A stretch of 64,000 nucleotides of DNA from Rhea pennata (taxonomy: Eukaryota > Chordata > Aves > Rheiformes > Rheidae). Below the pieces are notes generated by a model. The model worked only from the letters and a program-made list of their open reading frames with translations, ran no database searches and had not been told where the DNA came from. This document shows, piece after piece, positions 54,188 through 64,000 of this stretch. The stretch is taken from contig NC_084663.1 of the NCBI RefSeq assembly GCF_028389875.1, forward strand, positions 170,974,301-171,038,300, in the 5' to 3' direction. Made by a program: the position numbers and the translations under genes. Each line of letters starts with the position of its first letter. Positions within the stretch are counted from its first letter, which is position 1.

Positions 54188-54337
54188 GAGACATTCCAAA
54201 AGAGACTAGGTGAAAGACTTTTGTGTCATTTTGTTATTGGGAGTCATTCCAAAAGATTCAAGTTGAAAGAACTCATGTCATTATTTGTCCCGTTATTGGG
54301 AGTCACTCCAAAAAACAGTAGTTGAAAGAGCTTCTTG
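54188..54337. repeat. Degenerate minisatellite, about 2.6 copies
   Basis: Three head-to-tail units start GAG(A/T)CA(T/C)TCCAAAA at 54188, 54241 and 54300. Each continues with a (G/T)TGAAAGA motif. The first two also share TGTCATT and TTATTGG at their ends, and the third is cut short. Units are 53 and 59 bases and have diverged by substitutions and small indels. Confidence 0.8.
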
Positions 54338-55479
54338 TAGGATGATTAATTTGTTTGTTTAAGTAGATAAGTTAACTCTTTTGGTATTTGATGCTGGGTT
54401 TTGACAGTAATTCACTGTGTTAATGACCCTCATAAAAGGAAGTGGGCTATCCTGGACTGATAGTCCAGATTCAACTTAAGGTTGAATCTAACCCCTTGAA
54501 ATCAGGAATCAGTGTTTTTTGGATGATAAGCAATCAGCAGCTTGGTGGTCACGTCTTCTTCAAGCCTCTTTATGTTCCTTTCTAATGGCACAAACACAAA
54601 TTTTTGTTCTCATGGCCCTTCACAACTCTCTCCTTCCCTATTTCCTCTGTCTCATGTTTATTACTGCTGTGTGTTACTACCTTTTACATAGTGAGGGAAA
54701 TGGCTTACATGTCTGTTATGCTGGATAATATTTGTTCCCTTTTAATTCCACATCTTTTTAATGCCTTTGTTAGCTCTTTTCTTAGATCTTTTAGGGGAAT
54801 GTTTTCTGCATTTGTTCGAAGAGCACCTAGTAGAGCGTTGTCCTGGCCATTGCAGAATTCTCTATACTGTCATATCTACACTGTTATGTTGCTATATCCA
54901 ACATTTCACACCCCGGATTCAAGTCCTAGTCCTTTGGTCATCCTGGCTACATATATGTTATTTACCACTCAAGCTCAAGCTGGGGGAGAGAGAAGGAGGA
55001 GCCTAAGTAGTTCCCATGTCAAAAAAAATGCAAGCATGAACTAGAGAACAGTGCATGCCAGGATTTCATTCCTATATACAGCCCAAAACCAAATACTGAC
55101 AGATCTGGCTTCTTAAGCCTGCAGACTTCATGGCCTTGTATGCCCTTCTTGATTCTCATGCTATCTCCCAAAATGTCATGCTTCGACCTTGGTAACATGC
55201 TACATTCCTGTGTCAGATTGCGAGGCAGCTGTCTTGTTTGTGCCCGTTGACCATTGAGTGGGAACGGTGCTAAACAGCATTTAAAGAATTGCTAACTAGG
55301 GCACTTCTCAAGAGCAGATTAATATTCATAATTTCACCAATGCAAATTCAGAGAACACCATCTGAGGCCAAAGAAAGAAGCTGGAATTCAAGAGAAGTTT
55401 CAGTATGTCCAGAATATACTTTACAACCTCTACAGAGAAGCATCCATCCAACACATTCATACACTTGTGCTCAAGCCAA
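54338..55479. other. Intergenic with a weak old-repeat tail
   Basis: No gene recognised. The phrase AGAGCACCTAGTAGAGCGTT near 54818 followed by GTCCTGGCCATTGCAG resembles the 3' tail of an ancient amniote retroposon (compare AGCACCTAGCA...GGGTCCTGG in reptile repeats), but too little remains to name it. The 146-codon frame at 54604-55044 has no recognisable domain. Confidence 0.5.
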
Positions 55480-56100
55480 GCCCTATAGGGAGGTGCCAGA
55501 GCTCAAGAAACAGGTCTGTGCCTCAGCACCTCCAGCCATACCAGGATGCAGCTGTGTCATATCCCACTGCGGTAGCTCCTGTGAGTCTCTAGATGCTGGT
55601 AACCAGGGTGGTGAGAGTCCCAGGAGGCAGAAGAGGTCATGGTGTTCATGAATCTCCCCACTGACTACCAAGGCTTTGCAGGATGAAAGAATGATACCTC
55701 TATTGATCTGCATAGTCATAGGTCCCAAACATTGGAAACTCTGAGGGATCCATCCCTTCAGTGTCTCTCTCACACACTGGGAAAATACCATTACCATTTC
55801 AGAGAGGTCAAAAACACAGCAATGCCTGGAAATAGACAGTCAGCAGAACAGACTTGCTTAGCTTTCATCTGGGTTACCTGCAGGGTAATAATCTCTCCAA
55901 ACTGGCTCAGGATCAGACAGCCCTCCAGGTCCTCTCTTGTCCATGGGAGGAGGGCACTGAGGATGGCATGTTGTTGCTGCATGAGAGCACAAAGGATTCC
56001 AAATGTTGCCATCCTTATCTTAAAGTTTTGGATGCACTCTAGGCATCTCAGGTCAGAAAGATAATGATGTCCCTCAGAGTGTGACCTCTCTCATCCAAAA
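55480..56100 (-). pseudogene. Decayed hAT-type transposase fragment
   Basis: Two overlapping - strand frames look like consecutive parts of one hAT-superfamily transposase core. The first (56012-55791, 73 codons) contains ALMQQQHAILSALL, then TREDL, and later LSQFGEIITLQVT and LFPGIAVFLTSL. These fit the order of an EQ..AI motif, a pF..aT..l segment and the iP.i..L segment of hAT/ZBED proteins. The second frame (55797-55483) continues with FSQCVRETLKGW and a possible remnant of the LDPRFK segment (SSCKAL). The frames are offset, so at least one frameshift separates them. The N-terminal zinc finger and the C-terminal dimerisation domain are not seen. It could be a fossil DNA transposon or a broken copy of a ZBED-like gene; the former is likelier. 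Confidence 0.45.
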
Positions 56101-56405
56101 CTACCACTCAACAGCAAGAACTGTGGCTGTCTCCCTGACAAGGCAAGATAAATAATAATGTCCTAGTCAAAACAGCCTTGACTGATATCAGCATCTGAGA
56201 TGAGAGGTCTATCTTACCAGGGTCTACTCATCCTCTGCAAGATATCTTTTCTCCAGCACACAGGGTGTGAGCAACCCCGAAACATTCTTCTCAGTCAAAG
56301 CCCTATCACTACACTTAGCAGCAGCAGCAGTAGCAGTAAAGGACAAGCTATGCAGCAAGTCCAAATCAAAGATTAAGTGCACATCTCTGCTCTGTAGAGA
56401 CCTGA

Positions 56406-56468
56406 AGACTTTTAAAACTAGAAGACTAGAAGACCCAAAGACTCTTAAAACTTTTAAAACTAGAAGAC
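56406..56468. repeat. Imperfect direct repeat, unit about 22 bp
   Basis: CTTTTAAAACTAGAAGAC occurs at about 56410 and again at about 56451, with a partial third unit between. It is a short local duplication with no evident function. Confidence 0.8.
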
Positions 56469-57472
56469 AAGATCCTGAGCAACTTGATCTAAGTTAGCTG
56501 TGCTTCAAGTAGAGAGCTGTATCAAATGGCAACCCGAGCTCACTTCCAATTTAAACTATACTATTCTGTAATTCCAATTCAAAAATACGCCAGAATATCA
56601 TCACATTCAACCGCAGGAGAAAAAAAATCACCTAACTTAAAAGAACAATGTAGAATCCATATGAAATCATTATTAACAATGATTGTACAATGAAAAGCTT
56701 GAAAGCTCATCAAAGACTGCGTCTACTTTCTTTCTGTCTTTGTTATGCATGTGATAAGCAGAATACATTAAACAAGCAGTATGAACTAACTTTCAAAATA
56801 CCTTCTGAGAACAATAGTCTCTTCATTGTGGTAAATTATTCACAATATCGCAAGACACAATGTGGCATATAACACATGTAGCATGAGACTATAATCTTTT
56901 AACAACAGTCTATATCTTGGACTAATTTTTGGAGAAGGAGGCAGGCATCAGTAGACTTAAGCATAAACTCCTGTTGTGCACACTGTCTTTCAAGGCCAAA
57001 GTGTATCTTCAGCTGTATTTAAATAGGAGATGTGTTTAGTGATAGTCCTAAGTGTAACTGTGTGTATCCAGAAGCCACAGGAATCCATACAACATAAATG
57101 GATTTCCAGTGTCCAGTGTCCAACACATCTCTGCGAGTGGTTTCCCCCCTTAGGATCACAATTATCACTGTGTTCTTCCTCCCCAAGATTTTAATCTTGG
57201 TATGTATATATTTATGCATATATGTAGACCGAGTAGAAGCTTACAATGTATCACAAGAACCATTAAGAAAAATGGAATTCACCGTAATTATTGTTATATT
57301 TGTTATGCAGCAGGTACCAGTCAACACAGAATAATATCCACTGTGTTAGGTCCAGACAGTACAAACGTATATAATCAGAGAAAGTCTCAGGGCCAAAGAA
57401 TTTAGAAAATAAATATACATGAAAGACAAAAGGCAGAGAAAATGAAAAACATACAACTGACCAAACGTTACT

Positions 57473-57491
57473 GTTATTATTATTATTATTA
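57473..57491. repeat. (TTA)n trinucleotide repeat
   Basis: Six TTA units in a row. A short microsatellite with no coding context. Confidence 0.9.
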
Positions 57492-58084
57492 CTGGCTTTA
57501 TTTGTTGCTTAAATCTTCAATGGAGTTCTGAGAGAAACTAGCTAGGTGGAAAAACAAAAGGATGGGAGCAAATCTGTCAGAGTGAATGACAAGTCAGTAT
57601 AGATGACGGACTATACAGAGTAAAGACAGCAGAAATAAGCTTTCTAAATCATCCATTCTTTGGCTGGTTTAGGTCTGCTGCTTATTCTGTAGGCTTTAAA
57701 ACTTACATGTCTGAGGAAGGAAGACACCTAAGCTCTGTCCAAATTACCATTCGGATGGGTGGTAATGTCAAAAGCCCCAGAAGTCCACGTTACTGGGTGT
57801 TTAAGCACAGTGACTCCTACTCAGCCCCTCTTCCTAGCACTCACTTCAGTGTAAACCAGGAATCCTGTGTCTCTTCACTACAGGTGCAACCTGCGCCTCA
57901 ATCTAAGATGTACTTCTAGCTCTGGTCCTATAGCCATAGCCATGATGATTTTTAGCCCACACTTCTCAGCTGGGAAAGTTATACAAGTTTGTAAGAGTCT
58001 TAAAATGTCAGTTGCCTCCACAGAGTATGGATAAAAAGAATGAGTACTAATGAGGGGTAAGACTTTAAAAAAATAACAGCAAAT

Positions 58085-58620
58085 AGCGAGGGTGGCCCCT
58101 CTGACCAGTTCAAGACAGACTTTCAGACCTAGAGGTCTGAATTTTGGTATAAGGACAGAAAAAAATGTCATTCTTACATTCACAGTAACTTTTATAAAAA
58201 AACAGACTATGCAGGTCATTTAAGGATTGAAAAACCTAAGAAGAGAAACAGAGATGCTTTGTATTGGCTCAGCTGAGCAGAGATATTGAGGAAACTGTCA
58301 AGAACTGTGTTGCATGCCAAAGGTACAAGCCAAATCAAGCAAAAAAGCCCCTATTGGTGACATAGGAAAAATTGTTCCCCTGGAGCAAAACAGAATTAGA
58401 TTTGTTTAGATTGACCAAGAAAAAAAAAGTGTACTTTTTTATGGACTCTTATTTGCTCTTTCCTTAAACAGCTTTATTAGAATTTATACTGCTAAATACT
58501 CTTGTTAATAATTTTAAAACTAAGTAACAGCAATATTTTGTGAAGTTTGGATATAGACAAGTTACTGCTAGCCCCCCTTACCCATATTCAACATTGGCTT
58601 TGAAAAATTTATCACAGTTA
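58085..58620 (+). pseudogene. Decayed Ty3/gypsy-type integrase
   Basis: A broken integrase region of a gypsy-like LTR retrotransposon. In order: GWP (58090-58098); an open stretch at 58139-58273 with FWYKD, AGH, then IEKPKKR and DALYW; then, in another frame, IEETVKNC with the zinc-finger pair C-x2-CQ (58306-58320). Further on in that frame are PW (58378-58383), a DLF at 58399-58407 that fits the first catalytic Asp, and VTASPPYP (58561-58584), the segment expected before the catalytic Glu. At least one frameshift and several stops break it, and the first zinc His is Tyr. The central DNGPQF-like motif is badly eroded. No RT, LTR or gag was found. The element is long dead. Confidence 0.65.
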
Positions 58621-61600
58621 AATTATAGGATATAACAATGAAATATAGGTTGTCAGCTTTAGACATTTGGTTTATTATAGAAGGAGAATTATAATGCCTT
58701 TAATGTTGATAGAAGTTGATGTCAGAGATTTGTGGAAGTATAAATGCAGCTATATTCAATCTGATCTGATGGTCATGGAATTCCCAACAATTCCTGAACT
58801 TAAAATAGCATATGTACGTGACAGAAATCACTGAAAACAAAGGAGATGAAAGAAGCTCAAAGTCCTACTAGATGTGTCTCTTGCATGCTGATCGTACGGC
58901 AATTGACCACGCTTTTCCAAACGTCCCGCATTTTCTAGATCCAGCCCTGTAAACTCAAATGGACCCAGATAAGGTTTTCCGACATTCTTATGAAACCAGC
59001 AACAGTCACACACTGACATCTCCAAATTTCGGGAGATAAGAATCACTGAGCTTGCCATTTTTTTTCCTGAGACAGTCACAATTGGATAGTTTTAACAACC
59101 GATAAGACAGCTAAGACTTGGGATATAGCTATAATCAGCATTTAAATAAACACCACTAACAATTTCATGTTAACAGCAGCTTTGCTATTTCAAGAGAAAT
59201 CTGCAAGTCAATGTACCAGTGAAAAGTACCTCAGAGATTAGTTGAAAATGGTTACTAACCTCAGTTAGCACTAAGCAGTTTATTTAGTAAGTTGGTTGTA
59301 GATATTCAGAAGCAATCTTCACACATGTGAATTTAAGTCTGCTTTTAAGTCTGTTGGCCAAGAGGCTGAACAAAGGAGAGCAAATCAAAAATAAAAGGCA
59401 AGCAGACATAACTTTGAACAATCTCTTGCTAGAAAAAGAGGAAGATTCAAACTAGGAGCTGTGTGCTTTGGGGAAGGAGCTGTATGTTGTTCCTATTACT
59501 TTACTTCCCATCCCTCCCTTCCTCCTTCTCTGCTTTCAGTAAAGTCCTATTTAATTAGTCTATTTGTTTGATTCATCACATACAGCTGCAGAAGTATTTG
59601 TCCAGACAAACTAGGCTTATTTTCCCAGGTTTCTGAGTGAATACTTAAGTCAGTATTTTAGTAAAGATCTCTGGAAACATTTGTTGCTGCCAGTAAAGGC
59701 CTGGTAAAAAGATTAAACTTACTAGGTTTTATCTGGGAAAAGCAGCTCTCATGCATGAAACCTTACCTTTAAGTGGTTTGCGATCTGTATTACAGATCAG
59801 AAAGGATCTCTCTTCATTATCATAGACCCTGAGGATACATCAAACACATGCCACCACCACTCAGCTGGCCTGAAGGTCAGGTGGCACTAGTTTGCTTAAC
59901 TCAAACTGGCTTAGACTAATGACCCGGAGACTTGTCTTGGAGATAGCTAGTTGGAGCAGTGCAAAACAAAGCCAGGGAATGAGCTAAAAAATTAAGTGGA
60001 TGCAGATCGTCTTGAGCACAGTGTCTGTGCTCCTTCTCCAGCACTCCTCTGTTCAGCAGTGATTGCTGAACCATGCCCTGATCTCTTGACATCTAACAAT
60101 GGAAGTGAGATGGCACCAACACACCACTAACCAGTGCCTGTGCCCTTTTGGAAGAGGTGAAGGAACAGTCTATAGGCCACTCGCTTGGTACTGTGTTTCA
60201 CCACTCGCCGGAAGGAAGGGCAGGGTTGGAGTTCAATGGTTTCATTTTGTACTGCAGGAGAAAAAAAGCAAAGAAGGCAGAGACTGCACAACTAAGTGAT
60301 GCACCTGATGTGCTAACCAGAAACCAGAGCAAGTCCTGCAAGGAGGTCTGGATTGTATTGGATGCAAGAGAGACCAGAATCTGTTCATGCAATATGAAGA
60401 GTGTGATTCTGAGCTCACACTGCTTTCAGGCTTCAATGACAATTGCAAAGAGTCGTCATACTGAGACCACCTGACTGATAAACCACCTAGCAAAAGCAGA
60501 TGAAGCCATCTAAACCTAATCTAAAGATGGAAAAGAGGAGGCAGCTTTTTTTGGTGTTGTAAATTACTCTTCCAAAAGTTTCGATTGACAGAGTAAAGCT
60601 ACAAGGAGTCACTTGCAAGTAGTTCTGATAAAGCTGACACCAAAACAAATGTTTCTGAGTCTAGAGAGTAACAGTGATCACACTGACAGGTCTTTGAAAG
60701 AGTCTCAGGATTAGGGCTCTCAAGACTGTCAGTAATCTTGCCTTCAACTGGCTTGGAATGATCCTGTTGCATTCATCTTTCCAGGTCAACTTTTGATGAA
60801 TGGCTTGTTTATCCAGATAATCTCTCTTGGAGAGTAACTCTTCTGCCAAAGCTAGGAAGCGCCTCAGTTGTAACTTCAAAATCTACTCTATAGTTCTATT
60901 CTTTCACTTTAATACAGATTTCAAAAATGCTCTAGGCACTCTAGAGTATTCAAAAGACTTTTGGCCTGTGATAAACCACATTTCTGCACCGACAGCTGCT
61001 AGAGGTATTATGTTACACTACTAGTCGACCATAAGTTTATATCCTGTGGTATTTTCTTATGGACATGGGAACGTGGCCATTTAAAAAAAAATCTCTACTG
61101 TGTTGGTCATACCTCTTACATATGTTACTAATTACCCTTTGTGACAGAAAAATATTTTTCCTCATGAAAAGTCTTTTACAAACATGGTCTGGAGGATTTT
61201 TTTAAATAACATTTCTATTACCCCTTCAGGCATTGCCTTTCCACAACATTTTGGCAAGTACAAGGTGTACTATCATGTCACAGAATACCATCTGACTAGC
61301 AGTTAAAATAAACTGATGTACGGAGTCCCTCTTTCCTGTAGAGTTGCTTGAGGCACTGCATAGCTTAATATAACATCCTAAAATATATAAACATTTTCTG
61401 ATCAAACCCTACCACTTAAAATTCAAACAAATGGAAATAATGTGAGGACAACAACAGGTTTTATGAGCTAAAAAATCAATGTCTCTGTTGTTTAGAAGTA
61501 ACATATTAAGATCATTTGTATTAGGTCAACTACTTTAATCCAAAGCCCAGGTCTGGATCTGTACACAGGTTAGACGTGTTTTCTTAATAAATAATTCCAC

Positions 61601-64000
61601 CACTCTCATATGAAACTGATCACTGTAGAATACATGTCCATATGCCTGCCAGTAGATGAATTTGGTTTTCAAGAGTCAGATCAAGAACTATTATAATCAG
61701 CAATTTTGTTTTCTTAAAAAGTTCAGTTGGATTATATCCTAGCTCTCTGTATTGAGTACATCTGCTTTGATTATAATGTGAGCTTAGACACGTAGTTCAT
61801 TTGTAGTCATTACATTTAGCCATCTACAATCTGGTATTGAATCCAACTCCTAAGCAACTTAAGTGGTGAAAACTTAAGCATTTACAACTGAGTGCAGTTG
61901 CCTAAATTCAGGCCTCAGTGCCACTTAGACACCTTATGGTATCACACCTGGCCTCCTTTCTTTCCTAAGGGAAGAACTCAGGTTTCCCACATGTCCCGTG
62001 TCTTATCTGTCAGCTTCACACAAATGGCTCAAGATACCCTATCACAACAGGCAATTTTGTTTAAACAGCGAATGGGTTCCTACATGTCAGCCTTAAGATG
62101 AGATGAACCGTATTACAGAAGAGCTTGTCTCTCTTCACTAAGTATAGAGGAAATATATATCCTATCAGCTTAGACATCAAAATTAAGTAGAAGAATCCCG
62201 CTGTAGATGTTTTGTGTACAGAGTGGTGGTGATTGAACAGTAGCTGGAGGATGAACAGTTCTTCTTTAAAAAATCCTAAAGTGGAGCTAGCTAAGTAAAT
62301 TCAGTCCCAGCCTTTGTGAGGGTCCAGGCACAGGACCCTCGTCTTGAACACTAAGTGTATCGCTTTGAAAAGAAAACAAGAGAAGTACAACGTCTTTTCT
62401 TATTTATGACTCTAGCCCTGGAGAGAGCTGTTCTTAGTGCAGGACTTACTTATGTACACACATACACATATACATTCACACAATTACATTCCAATGTTTC
62501 CATGTGTCAATAGCCGTGGATTATCTACTCATACAAAAGCCTCTCTGTTGTTTTTTGCCCTTCGTGTTTCCACGTCGCTTCACTGCTGCAGGTAGTCTCC
62601 AGGCATAATCTGATCCTAAGCAACTCAGTCTTGAGCCAGAGCAGAGAGTAATTTCCAAACTCAAATTCTAATCATGAAGAGTATATATTTCAGAATGAAT
62701 GTTCAAACATACTTAAAATAAAAACTCAAAACCCCCAAAACAGCAAAAACTAGAAACAACATCAGTCACGGGACACTTCAAAATAGAAGTGTAGCAAGGA
62801 ACTCATATAGCCATACACAGAATTCATCCTTAACAAAATGACTTTTGTTATGTGTTATATTGAAAAGGAGCGGTAACAAGGACGACGAAAATATTTTTTG
62901 CATATACTGAAAGCAGCCAAAATCTTCCTCACCTTCATGGAAAAACATCTAAAAATTGAGGTAGAGGGATGGAAAAATGTGATTTTTGAAACAAAAATCA
63001 CAGTACATAGTCTTTCATCTGATAATTAACTTCTTGTGTTAATCCCCAGGACAGTCTGTGTTGGTCTCTTATATTTTGACACCTTCCTCAGATTAAGTTT
63101 TTGAATTTGCTTTAACAAAGGTAACATAGATTTTCATTTTCTATGGTCCTTCTCTCCAGTAATGCAGGAAAATCTACTATTTTTTATTACTTACTCAAGT
63201 CAAATCCTTCTGCCCTGGAGCTACTTTGTGATGGAGAGTTTGTCTTCTTTTCCTCTTCCACTTCCTAAAAATTATTTTTTGACAGTCTTTTAATCTATGT
63301 CACTTTCACTTCTAGTAACATTATGGATAATGTATTTCTGCAAGCTCTCCCTTTCCCAAATCCCATCTACCATTTGCTGCTTTGAACTCTCCAAGAAAAA
63401 TTAAGTTTTTATAGCATATGACAGCTGCTACATTCTCCATTTTCTTATCCAGTCATTCTCTGTCTACATCAGATCTGTCACTGTTAGAACCTTTCACTTA
63501 ATGTAAAATCTGAATATACAATAATAAGGCCAAGATTCCTCATGACTAATGGTTAATCCCTAGGTGAGGAAACCAAGGTAGGAATGCACCTATCTGATAT
63601 TCATCTCTAGTCAATGGAGCAAAATGAACTTCTCAGAATATATATGATATGTAGAAACCCTGTGGTGACATATGGAGACCATATTCATACATAAGATGCC
63701 TTAGCTAGATGCTTGAAGTTCAGCGGAAACAAATCCAGGAAAAAAAGTATGCTTTTAATATACAGTAAAATAGTCAAGTTATGGGTCAAAGCCAGGAATG
63801 CCTTGTGGATTTACCCCTATTTATTTAGCACATATTATAGTAAAATCAGAGCAAGTGTAGTGGAGTCACACTGAGGTAGCTAATGTGATTTAATGTCAGG
63901 CCAAGATTAGATTTTCAGGGCAAGATTTTAAAATCCTTTAAAAAATGTCCTGTGTAAAAAAACAAACCCCAAAATTAAACCCTTCATCTTTTGCTAGGAA
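58621..64000. other. Intergenic, no gene recognised
   Basis: AT-rich sequence to the window end. The longest frame (60148-60474, 108 codons) and its antisense partners show no known domain. No CR1 end, LTR or exon was recognised. The C-terminal part of the gypsy-type relic may fade into the first 200 bases. Confidence 0.6.

Larger units (their letters stand above)
56101..58080. other. Intergenic, no gene recognised
   Basis: AT-rich sequence with a small internal duplication (56406-56468) and a (TTA)n run (57473-57491). Short frames show no recognisable domain. If the gypsy-type relic that follows was once longer, its upstream RNase H part should lie at the end of this stretch, but none was recognised. 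Confidence 0.6.

Noticed and set aside
60148..60474. 108-codon + strand frame near the window end
   Set aside because: Protein is featureless, overlaps two antisense frames of similar length, and has no promoter or splice context.
26276..64000. Exons of SLAIN1, the expected downstream neighbour
   Set aside because: No open segment with flanking splice sites resembled a SLAIN family protein on either strand; the gene is probably beyond the window.

Overview
The window looks like nuclear DNA from a bird. It carries one vertebrate multi-exon gene with canonical GT-AG introns, in AT-rich DNA broken by a single CpG island. The interspersed repeats are mostly CR1 LINE fragments whose 3' ends match the avian consensus as I remember it. 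Every ORF outside the gene is short and most are chance frames. I see no bacterial-type gene organisation, CRISPR array, tRNA or rRNA.

One gene can be fully supported: EDNRB, the endothelin receptor type B, on the + strand from an ATG at 9440 to a TAA at 22810. It has seven coding exons (9440-9913, 18297-18409, 18564-18768, 19081-19230, 20264-20397, 20998-21106, 22679-22810). Phases match at every junction and the exons join into 438 residues, against 442 in human. A CpG island promoter (about 8826-10310) covers the 5' end. A long AT-rich 3' UTR probably runs to a poly(A) signal near 26250.

Layout: 1-8.8 kb is upstream intergenic DNA with simple repeats only. 8.8-10.3 kb is the CpG island, promoter and exon 1. 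10-18.3 kb is the large first intron. 18.3-22.8 kb holds exons 2-7, with one CR1 scrap in intron 4. 22.8-26.3 kb is the 3' UTR. 26.3-64 kb is a gene-poor stretch with fossil transposons: several CR1 or CR1-like LINE pieces in both orientations, a decayed hAT-type transposase on the - strand near 55.5-56.1 kb, a decayed Ty3/gypsy-type integrase on the + strand near 58.1-58.6 kb, and some weaker relics. In mammals EDNRB lies tail-to-tail with SLAIN1, so this desert probably leads toward SLAIN1, but no SLAIN1 exon is recognisable here.

I did not find a convincing undescribed biological system. The points most worth a second look are the two broken transposon coding relics, a possible short 5' UTR intron that would join exon sequence a few bases before the EDNRB ATG, the altered EDNRB C-tail, and one candidate non-coding regulatory block near 46.5 kb. 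All repeat and family assignments are by eye from remembered consensus sequences.
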